Origin: Paenibacillus mesophilus
GTDB lineage: Bacteria; Bacillota; Bacilli; Paenibacillales; NBRC-103111
Assembly: GCF_005938385.1 (NCBI RefSeq)
Contig: NZ_VCRA01000033.1
Coordinates: forward strand, 1 to 64,000
Direction of reading: 5' to 3'
Length of the DNA stretch: 64,000 bases
Numbering within the stretch: position 1 is the first letter of the stretch; every line of letters starts with the position of its first letter. Position numbers and translations under genes: made by a program. The notes below the pieces were generated by a model that did not search any database, was not told the origin of the DNA, and saw only the letters and a program-made list of their open reading frames with translations. This document shows positions 17,697 through 26,620 of this stretch, one piece after another.

Positions 17697-19019
17697 GTGA
17701 ATAACAGCGATAACCGGGAACGATCGAAGCAATTGTACGAAGACGCGCTTCGTCACATTGTGGGAGGGGTAAACAGTCCTTCCCGCTCGTTTAAAGCGGT
17801 AGGCGGCGGTGCGCCGGTATTTATGGAACGCGGACAAGGCGCTTATTTCTGGGATGCCGACGGCAACCGTTATATCGATTATTTGGCCGCTTACGGGCCG
17901 ATTATACTCGGACATGCCCACCCTCATGTGACGGAAGCGATCTGCAAAGCTGCTGCTGACGGCACCCTGTACGGAACCCCGACGGAGCACGAAATCACGT
18001 TTGCGCGGATGTTGAAGGAAGCGGTCCCGTCAATGGACAAAGTCCGTTTCGTCAACTCCGGTACGGAGGCGGTCATGTCGACGATCCGCGTAGCAAGGGC
18101 GTACACCGGCCGCAATAAAATTATCAAATTCGCCGGTTGCTACCACGGGCACTCGGACCTTGTTCTCGTTGCGGCGGGTTCCGGGCCATCTACACTTGGC
18201 ATTCCCGACAGCGCGGGCATACCGGTAAGCATCGCTCAAGAGGTTATCACCGTTCCGTATAACGACTTGACCGCGCTCGCAGCTGCGCTGGAACGTTGGG
18301 GGAGCGAAACGGCCGCCGTCATGGTAGAGCCGATCGTCGGCAACTTCGGCATGGTCATGCCCGAGCCCGGCTTCCTTGAAGGGCTGTGCCGCATGGCCCG
18401 CGATCATGGCGCGCTTGTCATTTACGACGAAGTCATTTGCGCCTTCCGGTTCCATTATGGAGCCGCTCAAACATACGCGGACGCAGGATTTCCGAATTCC
18501 GGCGCAATCGAACCGGATTTGACCGCCTTGGGCAAAATTATCGGCGGCGGACTGCCGATCGGCGCGTACGGCGGCCGGCGCGACATTATGGAGCGGGTCG
18601 CTCCGCTCGGTCCGGCGTATCAGGCCGGAACGATGGCGGGCAACCCCGCCTCCATCCGCGCCGGCATCGCCTGCCTCGAGACGCTGCGCCAGCCCGGCGT
18701 CTATGCGAAGCTGGACGCCTTGGCGGCGCGGCTTGCGGAGGGTCTTGCCGCCAGCGCCGGGAAGCATGGCGTGCCGCTAACGATCAACCGGATCGGCGGC
18801 GCTTTCTCCACCCACTTCTGCGATCACCCGATCCGGAACTATGAAGACGCCCAAAAGGCCGATGGCGAGCTTTTCGCCCGATTTTTCCGCCATATGCTGG
18901 ATCGCGGCATCTGCCTGGCCCCCTCGAAATATGAGGCGTGGTTTATGACGATCGCTCATACGCAGGAGGACATCGACGAAACGATCGAAGCGGCGGACCA
19001 AGCATTTGCCGCCATGTAA
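17697..19019 (+). CDS. hemL: Glutamate-1-semialdehyde 2,1-aminomutase
   Basis: A 440-residue PLP enzyme that converts glutamate-1-semialdehyde to 5-aminolevulinate in the C5 pathway to haem. Family landmarks are [16 protein letters not shown] at the N-terminus, [35 protein letters not shown], the cofactor Asp/Glu strand [15 protein letters not shown], and the PLP Lys in [16 protein letters not shown]. Start is GTG 17697, ten bases after AGGAG. The gene stands alone rather than in a hemAXCDBL operon, so it may be the second, GsaB-like paralogue seen in many Bacillales; sequence alone cannot distinguish the two. Confidence 0.94.
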   Translation: MNNSDNRERSKQLYEDALRHIVGGVNSPSRSFKAVGGGAPVFMERGQGAYFWDADGNRYIDYLAAYGPIILGHAHPHVTEAICKAAADGTLYGTPTEHEITFARMLKEAVPSMDKVRFVNSGTEAVMSTIRVARAYTGRNKIIKFAGCYHGHSDLVLVAAGSGPSTLGIPDSAGIPVSIAQEVITVPYNDLTALAAALERWGSETAAVMVEPIVGNFGMVMPEPGFLEGLCRMARDHGALVIYDEVICAFRFHYGAAQTYADAGFPNSGAIEPDLTALGKIIGGGLPIGAYGGRRDIMERVAPLGPAYQAGTMAGNPASIRAGIACLETLRQPGVYAKLDALAARLAEGLAASAGKHGVPLTINRIGGAFSTHFCDHPIRNYEDAQKADGELFARFFRHMLDRGICLAPSKYEAWFMTIAHTQEDIDETIEAADQAFAAM

Positions 19020-19104
19020 ATTTTAAAAGACATTCATCCGGAAGAGCCCAAATGGAAAATATGCTGTTAATTTGGGACATAGAGCAACATTCTGAGTGTT
19101 ATAC

Positions 19105-19179
19105 TGGAAAACCTGCAGTTAAATTCGCGCCAAACGGGTGAGTAGGGCGATCGGGTTTAAATGAACTGCAGGTTTTCCA
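19105..19179. repeat. Perfect 16-bp inverted repeat
   Basis: TGGAAAACCTGCAGTT (19105-19120) is mirrored exactly by AACTGCAGGTTTTCCA (19164-19179) around a 43-base centre. It would fold into a strong cruciform or RNA hairpin. It is followed by a second hairpin at 19202, so it may be part of a compound terminator for hemL or a small mobile palindrome. Confidence 0.8.
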
Positions 19180-19201
19180 TTTAACATGAGCCTGAATGAG
19201 T

Positions 19202-19228
19202 AAAAGTCCAAAATGAAATGGACTTTTT
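19202..19228 (+). terminator. Hairpin terminator downstream of hemL
   Basis: AAAAGTCC and GGACTTTTT pair across a 10-base loop, with A and T runs on both sides, so it could work in both directions. Confidence 0.65.
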
Positions 19229-19306
19229 CCATTTGCGTGCAAAATATTTCACTATGCTAAGCATGAGTGTAACGGTGCATTGCCATCTTCACGAGAGTTA
19301 CTACCA

Positions 19307-19356
19307 TACACGAACATTCGAACCTATTATTCTCGCATTCGTTCGTGTATTTTTTT
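19307..19356 (+). terminator. Hairpin with T tract
   Basis: TACACGAAC and GTTCGTGTA pair around a loop, followed by TTTTTTT. No annotated gene ends directly before it. It may end a short transcript starting in 19230-19300 or act as a second hemL terminator. Confidence 0.55.
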
Positions 19357-19435
19357 GCCAACGCGCCTCGATAAACGATAAATTTTCCTTATCGTTGTAA
19401 GAGGATATACTTTTCAGAAAAATATAGGCACCAGG

Positions 19436-19464
19436 TTGAATGATCGTGAAATACGTGCTAATAT
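19436..19464 (+). promoter_or_regulatory. Sigma-A type promoter
   Basis: TTGAAT (19436-19441), 17-bp spacer, TAATAT (19459-19464). Transcription would start near 19471, at or just after the first codon of the small frame at 19468, and run toward the minisatellite and gltB. Confidence 0.55.
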
Positions 19465-19467
19465 GTT

Positions 19468-19686
19468 ATGTATACTTTACAGAGACCAATTGTTCCTCCG
19501 GACTCTTATCCTTTGACCGTGTCGTCCAGTCCCCTGCTTCGACCCGAGCGTACGCTTGACCAACTATTTTTGGATGAGCCGATTCGCTTGTTGCTCCCGA
19601 GTGTCGAACCCGGAACGATGCGCGTTGCTGTCGTTTTACCGGCTTTGATGGAAGACGTCTTGTACGTTTTTCATAAATTCGATTAA
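19468..19686 (+). CDS. Possible small protein of 72 residues (leaderless?)
   Basis: An intact reading frame directly at the end of a good promoter: MYTLQRPIVPPDSYPLTV, then an acidic/leucine-rich middle, ending VLPALMEDVLYVFHKFD. The composition looks protein-like (no long low-complexity runs, balanced charges). There is no ribosome-binding site, and the predicted transcript start coincides with the first codons, so it would have to be leaderless. No family is recognised. It may instead be an untranslated leader or chance frame. Confidence 0.35.
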   Translation: MYTLQRPIVPPDSYPLTVSSSPLLRPERTLDQLFLDEPIRLLLPSVEPGTMRVAVVLPALMEDVLYVFHKFD

Positions 19687-19750
19687 CCTTATGAAAATTG
19701 TACCTTGTAAACTATGTTTTTAAACTAGAAGCTATAAACTAAAAAAACAA

Positions 19751-19990
19751 AAACCCTAAACCTTAACCTAAACCCTTAAACCTAAAACCCTTAAACCTAA
19801 AACCCTTAAACCTAAAACCCTTAAACCTAAAACCCTTAAACCTAAACCCTTAAACCTAAACCCTTAAACCTAAACCCTTAAACCTAAAACCCTTAAACCT
19901 AAAACCCTTAAACCTAAAACCCTTAAACCTAAAACCCTTAAACCTAAAACCCTTAAACCTAACCCTTAAACCCAAAACCCAAAATCCCTT
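19751..19990. repeat. Telomere-like CCCTTAAACCTAAAA minisatellite
   Basis: Fourteen starts of CCCTTAAACC between 19773 and 19963, spaced 15, 15, 15, 15, 14, 14, 14, 15, 15, 15, 15, 15 and 13 bases, flanked by decayed versions (AAACCCTAAACCTTAACC, CCCAAAACCCAAAATCCC). The unit is CCCTTAAACCTAAA(A). The opposite strand has regular GGG and GG runs and could form G-quadruplexes. It lies 150-390 bp upstream of gltB in a 1.1-kb space that otherwise holds the hairpins and promoter listed separately. Confidence 0.97.
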
Positions 19991-20143
19991 ATCCCCTATC
20001 CCTTTTTGTGTTGGACTTTTTACCGTTGCGCCGAAAAACGAGGACATTCCGAATAGACCGACCATGCCAAGCAGAACCTGCTTTATTTCGTCGTCCCAGC
20101 GAAACGTTTTTCAATCCGAATCAGGAGGTGCAGTAGGCCGGGG

Positions 20144-23100
20144 ATGCTTGTAGGGAACAACCGGCTGAATCCATATATGAACCAAAACATGATCAATGAA
20201 GGTCGATTTCAAGACTTGTTAAAGACCGAGCACGACAGCTGCGGCATTATTTGCATTATCGAAAAAGACGGGCACCCGTCCCGCGACAACATCCAAAAAA
20301 CGATCGAAGCGCTCGTAAAGATGGAGCACCGCTCCGGATTCATCGACGGCGAAGGCGACGGTTGCGGCATTCTGACCGACATCCCGCGCGCACTGTGGGC
20401 CAAACGTCTGACGGAAGCCGGTTTGTCAGGCGAGCTCGCCCACGACTCCCGCTTCTCGATCGCGCATATTTTTATCCCGCGCAAGCTGGACCAAACCGTG
20501 GCCGAAATTCAGACGATTATCCGCTCGATGTTCGCCGACCGCGGCATCCGCATCCTGATCGAGCAAGAAGCGCAAACCGACAGCAGCGTGCTTGGCAACA
20601 GCGGCCGTCTCGATGAGCCCTGCTTCTGGCAGGTAGCCGCTCTGTGCGAGCAGCCGAACGTCGTAGTCGCGGATCACCTGTTTGAGCTGCATGTCGCGAT
20701 CGAAGACAAGTTCAACGTCCACGTCGCGTCGCTCAGCAACGTAACGGCTTCTTACAAAGTGTTGGGCGCCGCCAGCATTTTGCCGAAATATTTCAAAGAT
20801 ACCCAAGACCCGCTGTTTGCGGCACAAGTAACGATCGGCCATAACCGGTATTCGACGAACACGCTCTCGAACTTCTTCCGCGTTCAGCCGTTCTCTCTGC
20901 TCGGCCATAACGGAGAGATCAACACGGTCAAGAAAATGCGCTACGAGGCCGATATGGTCGGCGTGCCGCTCGTCGACGGCGGCAGCGATTCGCAGGACAT
21001 GAACCGCGTGATCGAGACATTCATCCACCGGTCCGGCATGAGCCTGTTCGAGGCGATGGAGCTTGTTTTCCCGCCGATTTATAACGAAATCAAGCAGTTC
21101 CGTCCGGAGCTGCAGGACTTGTATATGTATTATCGCCAAATTTGGGGCCACTATGCTCAAGGTCCCGCAGGTATCGTATCGCGTTACGGCAACGAGTGCC
21201 TGTTCAGCGTGGACGCTCTTGGTCTGCGTCCCGTATGGATGGTGGAAACCGAGCAATCGCTCTATTTCTCCTCCGAGCAAGGGGTCGTCACCGTCGATCA
21301 AATGGTCGCCGAGCCGAAACCGATCGCTCCGGGCGAGAAAATCGGCGTAGAGCTCACGGCCGGCCAACCGGTGCGCGTCGTTCCTTATGTCGAGCTGCAA
21401 ACGGAGGTGCTGGAGCGCACGAAGCAACGGTTTAACCTGGACGGCATGCGCAAGCATTTGTCGTTCGGCAAAACCGACGCCCAAGCGGAGCCGTTCGCCA
21501 AAGTAGCGGCTACGGACAAAGTGTACAGCGCGTTCGGCTGGGACCGCGACGGCATTCAAATGATCGAATCGATGGCGCAAACCGGAGCCGAGCCGATCCG
21601 TTCGCTCGGTCACGATTCTCCGCATGCGGCGATCCATTGGGAACGTCAGAATATTCCGGACTTCATCAAGGAGAGCGTAGCCGTCGTTACGAACCCCGCG
21701 ATCGACCGCGACCGCGAGCAGGAGCATTTCTCCACCCGCGTCGTAATCGGACAGCGTCCGTCGGTTTATGCGCAGCCGGGAAGCGAGACCCGTTTCGAAA
21801 TTATGGCTCCTATGGTGCTGGAAGGCGACAACGGTATCGGTTCCTCCGAAGAAATCGGCCATATGTCTCTGGAGCAAATAATCGCGGAATGCCGCAAGCA
21901 AGGCGATAAAGCGGTAGTAACGCTGCCGATTACGTTCAAGCGCGGCACAACGCTAAAGTCGGCGCTCGACCAGCTCGCTCTGGATGCGGTCGCGGCCGTA
22001 GAGAAGGGCGCCGTGCTGCTGCTGCTCGACGATGCGAACGCCCACCAGGACGACAATCTGTGGATGGACCCGCATCTGGCTATTTCCAAAATCGACGTCG
22101 CCCTGCGTGCCGTCAAGCTCGGCTTCGGCGACAACCTGCGCCGGCACGCTTCGATCGCCGTCCGTTCGGCATCGATCCGCAACCTGCATGACATCGCGCT
22201 CGCCTGCGGCTTGGGTGCGGAAATCGTCTCGCCGTACATGTTGTTCGAGACGGCTGCCGCCAAGGACGGCGCCGCCGCCGCACGCAAAGTGCTGCTCACG
22301 CTGCAAAAAGGGCTCGAGAAAGTTATCTCGACGATCGGTACGCACGAGCTGCGCGGCTACACCCGGTTCTTCTCGGCGATCGGCCTGAAGCCGGAGCTCG
22401 CGGAAGTGCTCGATATCGTCAGCTATCTGGGCAGCGACAATGCCGGCACCGGTTATGCCGAGCTGGAGAAGGACGCCGAAGCCCGGTATGCGGACTTCCA
22501 AAATCCGAAGGCGAAGGCGGCCAAAAACTTCCGCTTCTTCCAACGGATGTGGAAAGCGCTCGGCGACGCCGCTTCCGGCGAAGCGCCATACAGCGAGTAC
22601 AGCGACAAGCTGCAGGAAGAAGAGAAGAAAAATCCGATTTCGATCCGTCACGTCGCGGAGTTCGACTTCGAGAAGTCGGGCCGCAAGCCCGTCGATCCGT
22701 CCGAGGTCGATATCGCCGTAGGCAACCACAGCTTGCCGATGCTCATCTCCTCCATGTCGTTCGGCTCGCAGAACGAAACCGCGTTCCGCGCCTATGCCGA
22801 AGCCGGTGAGCGGATGAACATGGTCACGATGAACGGCGAAGGCGGCGAAATTAAAGATATGCTCGGCCGGTACAAAAGAACGCGCGGAGCGCAAGTCGCT
22901 TCCGGACGATTCGGCGTCAACGTCGAGCTGGCCAACGCCGTGGCGTTCCTCGAGATCAAGATCGGCCAAGGCGCCAAGCCGGGTGAAGGCGGTCATCTGC
23001 CGGGCTCGAAAGTAACGGCAAAAATCGCCGCGGCGCGTAACGCCACGATCGGCTCCGACCTGATCTCGCCGTCGAATAACCATGACATTTACTCGATCGA

Positions 23101-24712
23101 GGATTTGGCCCAGCTCATCTCCGAATTGAAGGAAGCGAGCGGACGCAAGGCGCAAATTATCGTGAAGGTTCCAATTGTTCCGGGCATCGGCACGATTGCC
23201 GTCGGCGTAGCCAAAGCGGGCGCGGACGTTATTACATTGTCCGGCTTCGACGGCGGTACGGGCGCGGCACGCGTGCACTCGCTCACCCATGTCGGCTTGC
23301 CGACCGAGATCGGCACGAAGCTCGCCCACGTCGCCCTGATCGAAGCGGGTCTCCGCCACAAGGTGGAGCTGTGGTCCGACGGCGGCATGAAATCGGGCGC
23401 TGATGTCGTGAAAATGGTGTTGCTCGGCGCAAACCGCGTAGGGTTCGGCAGTCTCGCGATGCAAGCGATCGGCTGTACGACATGCCGCGGCTGTCACCTG
23501 GATACGTGCCACGTCGGGATCGCCACGCAGATCGACTCGATGGAGGAAGCCGAAGAGAAAGGATTGCGCCGTTTCGTACCGCGCCAATTCGATCTGGCGG
23601 TTGATTCCCTCATTCGCTTGTTCGGCGGCATGGGCGATGAAATCCGCGATATCGTGGCGAAGCTCGGCTTCAAGAGCTTGCAGGATCTCGTGGGCCGTTC
23701 CGATTTGCTGAAGCAAACGACACAGCTTGATCGCATCGATCTGTCCGACCTGCTTCGTCCGGCACCGTTGTCGTTCTTGCAGGCTGCCTCAGCGGAAGCG
23801 GCGGCGGCTATCTCGTCCGACATTCGCATCGCGGCCGGCGCGGAAGGCCAAGAGTTTTACCCGGATTCGCTGTCCTACAATAAGACGGTCGAGCGGAACT
23901 GGTCGAAGATCGACGCCGAATCGCGCATTATCGGCACCCGCTTCGCAAGCCATCGCGTACGCGACCGTTTCGACGGAAGCTACGACAAACTTCCGGAAGC
24001 GTCCCTCGTGCTCGCGGACGGTTCGGTTCCAGGCAACGGTCTCGCCGCCTTCAATGCTCGCGGCGTGAACATCACCGTGCATGGCGGCGCCGAGGACGGC
24101 GTAGGCAAAATGTCGCTCGGCGGCAAAGTAGCGATCCTGAAATCGCCCGGCAAAAATAAATCGTATATCGACGGCTCCGTCGGCAAATCGTTCTGCTATG
24201 GCGCGCAAAAAGGAACATTCATCGTGCAAGGCGTCGCCGATTCCCGCGCCTGCATCCGGCTGTCGGGCGCCGACGTCATCTTCGGCGGCGAAATCACGCA
24301 GCCGCTGCAAGACGAGCTCGGCTCGATCGCAAGCCGCGCCAACCTGAAAGGCTTCGCCTTCGAATATATGACGAACGGCCGCGCCGTCGTCATGGGCGAT
24401 CCGGGTCCGTGGATTTGCGCCGGGATGACCGGAGGCGTCATTTACCAGCGCCTCGTGCCGGAGATGGGCCTCGACGCCAAGGCGATCGAGCGCCGCGTCG
24501 CCAAAGGCGCGAAAGTAAGCATTCAGCCGCTCGGAGCGCAAAGCCGCAAAGACTTGACCGAACTGCTCGGCGTATACCTCGGAGAGCTGCAAGCTTCCGG
24601 TCAAACCGAAGCGGCGGCCAAAGTACAAGCGCTGCTCGGCGATCTGGACGCGAATTTCGTCCGCATCTCCCCTGTCGGCATGCAAGCCGACCAATCGGTA
24701 GCAACGGAATAA
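20144..24712 (+). CDS. gltB: Glutamate synthase, large subunit
   Basis: 1522 residues, the usual length. It makes glutamate from glutamine and 2-oxoglutarate. In order: an N-terminal type-2 amidotransferase domain whose nucleophile is the Cys in EHDSCGIIC, exposed after removal of a propeptide of about 36 residues; a central domain; the FMN synthase domain (SSMSFGSQNETAFRAYAEAG, GEGGHLPGSKVT, SPSNNHDIYSIEDLAQLI, SGFDGGTGAAR); the 3Fe-4S cysteines in CTTCRGCHLDTCHVG; and a C-terminal GXGXG beta-helix (GNGLAAFNARGVNITVHGGAEDGVGKMS). ATG 20144 is 13 bases after AGGAGGTG. No gltD follows, so the NADPH-supplying small subunit must be encoded elsewhere or another electron donor used. Confidence 0.97.
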   Translation: MLVGNNRLNPYMNQNMINEGRFQDLLKTEHDSCGIICIIEKDGHPSRDNIQKTIEALVKMEHRSGFIDGEGDGCGILTDIPRALWAKRLTEAGLSGELAHDSRFSIAHIFIPRKLDQTVAEIQTIIRSMFADRGIRILIEQEAQTDSSVLGNSGRLDEPCFWQVAALCEQPNVVVADHLFELHVAIEDKFNVHVASLSNVTASYKVLGAASILPKYFKDTQDPLFAAQVTIGHNRYSTNTLSNFFRVQPFSLLGHNGEINTVKKMRYEADMVGVPLVDGGSDSQDMNRVIETFIHRSGMSLFEAMELVFPPIYNEIKQFRPELQDLYMYYRQIWGHYAQGPAGIVSRYGNECLFSVDALGLRPVWMVETEQSLYFSSEQGVVTVDQMVAEPKPIAPGEKIGVELTAGQPVRVVPYVELQTEVLERTKQRFNLDGMRKHLSFGKTDAQAEPFAKVAATDKVYSAFGWDRDGIQMIESMAQTGAEPIRSLGHDSPHAAIHWERQNIPDFIKESVAVVTNPAIDRDREQEHFSTRVVIGQRPSVYAQPGSETRFEIMAPMVLEGDNGIGSSEEIGHMSLEQIIAECRKQGDKAVVTLPITFKRGTTLKSALDQLALDAVAAVEKGAVLLLLDDANAHQDDNLWMDPHLAISKIDVALRAVKLGFGDNLRRHASIAVRSASIRNLHDIALACGLGAEIVSPYMLFETAAAKDGAAAARKVLLTLQKGLEKVISTIGTHELRGYTRFFSAIGLKPELAEVLDIVSYLGSDNAGTGYAELEKDAEARYADFQNPKAKAAKNFRFFQRMWKALGDAASGEAPYSEYSDKLQEEEKKNPISIRHVAEFDFEKSGRKPVDPSEVDIAVGNHSLPMLISSMSFGSQNETAFRAYAEAGERMNMVTMNGEGGEIKDMLGRYKRTRGAQVASGRFGVNVELANAVAFLEIKIGQGAKPGEGGHLPGSKVTAKIAAARNATIGSDLISPSNNHDIYSIEDLAQLISELKEASGRKAQIIVKVPIVPGIGTIAVGVAKAGADVITLSGFDGGTGAARVHSLTHVGLPTEIGTKLAHVALIEAGLRHKVELWSDGGMKSGADVVKMVLLGANRVGFGSLAMQAIGCTTCRGCHLDTCHVGIATQIDSMEEAEEKGLRRFVPRQFDLAVDSLIRLFGGMGDEIRDIVAKLGFKSLQDLVGRSDLLKQTTQLDRIDLSDLLRPAPLSFLQAASAEAAAAISSDIRIAAGAEGQEFYPDSLSYNKTVERNWSKIDAESRIIGTRFASHRVRDRFDGSYDKLPEASLVLADGSVPGNGLAAFNARGVNITVHGGAEDGVGKMSLGGKVAILKSPGKNKSYIDGSVGKSFCYGAQKGTFIVQGVADSRACIRLSGADVIFGGEITQPLQDELGSIASRANLKGFAFEYMTNGRAVVMGDPGPWICAGMTGGVIYQRLVPEMGLDAKAIERRVAKGAKVSIQPLGAQSRKDLTELLGVYLGELQASGQTEAAAKVQALLGDLDANFVRISPVGMQADQSVATE

Positions 24713-24746
24713 TCTTTTCATAATCTGCATCAAATGGCATCACAAC

Positions 24747-24790
24747 AAGAGCCCCGGTACGACGAAGCATCGTCATATCGGGGCTCTTTG
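24747..24790. terminator. Bidirectional terminator between gltB and the unknown gene
   Basis: AAGAGCCCCG and CGGGGCTCTTT flank an inner ACGACGA/TCGTC stem. It is AT-tailed on both sides and placed between convergent genes. Confidence 0.85.
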
Positions 24791-24798
24791 CCGTCCGC

Positions 24799-25935
24799 CT
24801 ACCCTTTCAGCTTGAACTTCAAACTCCCGAAGCTTGCCGCCGCCATGCGCAACCCATTATCGCCTACCGTATCTTCGCACGAAATACTGTCCGATTTCTC
24901 GACAATTTCGATTGGTTTACCGTGCCATTCCGGATCGAGCCGCAAATAGGCGGTTGAAGCCGGCTGCAAAAAATCGACGCAATAGTATTTCACGCCGTTT
25001 ACTTTGATCGTATAAGCTTTCTCCGCTCCATCGCAAACCATCGGCACGTCAAGCGTGTACCCGCCGCTATAGTGGACGAATTCGCCTTTCCTAACCGTCA
25101 CCGGCCCGTCGATCAGATGGGAGTATATTTTATTGAATGCTGCAATAAAATGAATCGGCCCCGTCCCTTTATGCGACAAATCGCCCAGTCCGCTTGTCCG
25201 GTCCATGTATACCGCAACGACGTTGCCGGAATCGGCATAGACAATTCGGTCCCCCCGATAAGGCAGCGGCCGCGAGCTGTGCATAACCCCATCCGGGGTG
25301 TACTTCTCCTCGCTATCGCTGAAATACACTTGCCCCGCAAATAGGTTCGTGGTCATCTGCAAGCCGATGTAGCCGTTAATCGTCAAGTCCTCCAACGCGG
25401 TCAGTTGAACGGAAACCTCGATATGGTTCGGGGTAACCGTATAAGTGACGACTTCCTCCAGCGAATCGGCTTTTTCACCCGTATGTATATTGATTTTGTT
25501 GGAGGCGGATATATAGTTTGTGACGACAAGCTTCACTTCATCGCAATGGACGATATCCTGATCGTGCATCATCGCCCCGTCCGCATACATGGCCGCCGAA
25601 ATGCCTCTCGCTGTCGCGACCCCTTCCCCGCGGACCGTGCCATGATTGCCTCCGACCGTTCCAACAAAAGAGGACGTGCCGCCCTGCAAAGCGGTAATTC
25701 CTCGGTACGGGGATACCCAGTCCGTTCTGATTTCATGCCATAATACCGGTGCCGAGAAATCGGAAGTGAGACGATCGGCCGATTCTTTGTATAGTTTTTT
25801 CGGATGAATGATTCGGTTGATGCCGAGCTCGTTAAATTCCAGCACCATATTGCTGCCGGTACCGTAGCGAAACTTTACTTTGCAGCTTGTTCCATTTTTT
25901 GCCGCGTACATCGACTTCTGCACATCTTGCGCCAT
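24799..25935 (-). CDS. Protein of unknown function, 378 residues
   Basis: I do not recognise a family. It starts MAQDVQKSMYAAKNGTSCKVKFRYGTGSNMVLEFNELGINRIIHPKKLYK. There is no signal peptide or membrane segment. The middle is rich in beta-prone and Gly/Thr stretches (GITALQGGTSSFVGTVGGNHGTV, ADGAMMHDQDIVHCDEVKLVVTNYI), then VTYTVTPNHIEVSVQLTALEDL and a C-terminal YTIKVNGVKYYCVDFLQPASTAYLRLDPEWHGKPIEIVEKSDSIS. The overall look is an all-beta, perhaps carbohydrate-related or mutarotase-like fold, which is a guess. ATG 25935 has GGAGG seven bases upstream; the open extension to 26022 lacks a site. It is convergent with gltB and divergent from guaD. Confidence 0.8.
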   Translation of the reverse strand: MAQDVQKSMYAAKNGTSCKVKFRYGTGSNMVLEFNELGINRIIHPKKLYKESADRLTSDFSAPVLWHEIRTDWVSPYRGITALQGGTSSFVGTVGGNHGTVRGEGVATARGISAAMYADGAMMHDQDIVHCDEVKLVVTNYISASNKINIHTGEKADSLEEVVTYTVTPNHIEVSVQLTALEDLTINGYIGLQMTTNLFAGQVYFSDSEEKYTPDGVMHSSRPLPYRGDRIVYADSGNVVAVYMDRTSGLGDLSHKGTGPIHFIAAFNKIYSHLIDGPVTVRKGEFVHYSGGYTLDVPMVCDGAEKAYTIKVNGVKYYCVDFLQPASTAYLRLDPEWHGKPIEIVEKSDSISCEDTVGDNGLRMAAASFGSLKFKLKG

Positions 25936-26035
25936 CAACAGTCCCTCCGCCTTTTTAGTATCGTTCTCTACTAAGACAGTACCACATTTGCCTCTGGAAA
26001 TGTTTGACTGAAAACTGTCCATTATGCGGAACGAT

Positions 26036-26044
26036 TGATATAAT
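26036..26044 (+). promoter_or_regulatory. Extended -10 promoter for guaD
   Basis: TG-A-TATAAT (26036-26044), 40 bp upstream of guaD. No good -35 stands at 17 bp (TGTCCA, 26016-26021), so it relies on the extended -10. A TTGACT at 26004 is too far away. Confidence 0.5.
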
Positions 26045-26083
26045 TAGCAGCAAGTACTTGGATGCGGGAGGATTAGATAACCG

Positions 26084-26545
26084 ATGAACGAAACTGAAGT
26101 TTGGCTCGAACAGGCGATCCGGATGGCCAGAGAGAATGCGGCGAACGGCGACGGGCCTTTCGCAGCAATTGTCGTGCGGAATGGAGAAATTGTGGGGACC
26201 GGTGTCAATCGCGTCGGCTCCGAGCATGACCCTACCGCGCACGCGGAGCTGCTCGCGATCCGTGAGGCGTGCACCCGGCTAGGGCGGACCGATCTATCCG
26301 ATTGTACGCTGTATGCAAGCGGGGAGCCGTGCCCGATGTGCATGGGGGCTATTTATTGGGCCAAGCCCGGCGCCGTATATTATGCATGCAGCAAGGCGGA
26401 AGCCGCTGACGCCGCGGGCTTCCCCGATCCGCTCGGTTCCTTCTATGCCGAGATGAGCGGACCCGCGGAGAAACGGACGATTGCCGTGCGTCGGCATGAT
26501 GCTCAAGGCAAGCTGGAGCCGTTCTTCGTCTGGGCTTCACGGTAG
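26084..26545 (+). CDS. guaD: Guanine deaminase (cytidine deaminase-like fold)
   Basis: A 153-residue zinc deaminase. The zinc motif is HAELLAIREA plus the CPMC pair in SGEPCPMCMGAIYWAKPGAVYYA, with Glu as the proton shuttle. The GAIYWAxPxAVxYA stretch, the AGFPDPLGSFYAEM region and the C-terminal PAEKRTI...EPFFVW match the domain-swapped GuaD of Bacillus subtilis better than TadA, which lacks this C-terminus. It converts guanine to xanthine and ammonia, salvaging purine or nitrogen. This fits the guanine-regulated permease and GMP synthase elsewhere in the window. ATG 26084 lies 12 bases after GGAGG. It is monocistronic, with a terminator directly downstream. Confidence 0.9.
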   Translation: MNETEVWLEQAIRMARENAANGDGPFAAIVVRNGEIVGTGVNRVGSEHDPTAHAELLAIREACTRLGRTDLSDCTLYASGEPCPMCMGAIYWAKPGAVYYACSKAEAADAAGFPDPLGSFYAEMSGPAEKRTIAVRRHDAQGKLEPFFVWASR

Positions 26546-26566
26546 CTTTGGTCTGTGCAAATTACG

Positions 26567-26617
26567 GAACCCCCAGAGCCTCGGCGTATGGCCGCAGGAT
26601 TGTGGGGGTTCGTTTTC
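26567..26617 (+). terminator. Terminator after guaD
   Basis: GAACCCCCA and TGGGGGTTC pair around a 31-base loop that itself contains a CGGC-GTAT-GGCCG hairpin, followed by GTTTT. The same structure also lies directly past the minus-strand lipoprotein stop (26621) and may serve both genes. Confidence 0.8.
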
Positions 26618-26620
26618 GTG

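Noticed and set aside
19751-19990. Eukaryotic telomere or contamination
   Set aside because: The unit (15 bp with TTAAA) differs from plant CCCTAAA and vertebrate telomere repeats and is embedded between clear bacterial genes.
19856-20065. Minus-strand frame encoding FKGFRFKGFRFKG
   Set aside because: Translation of the CCCTTAAACCTAAAA minisatellite; no start signal.
21953-23716. 587-codon minus-strand frame over gltB
   Set aside because: Antisense shadow in a GC-rich gene; no domain, no start signal.
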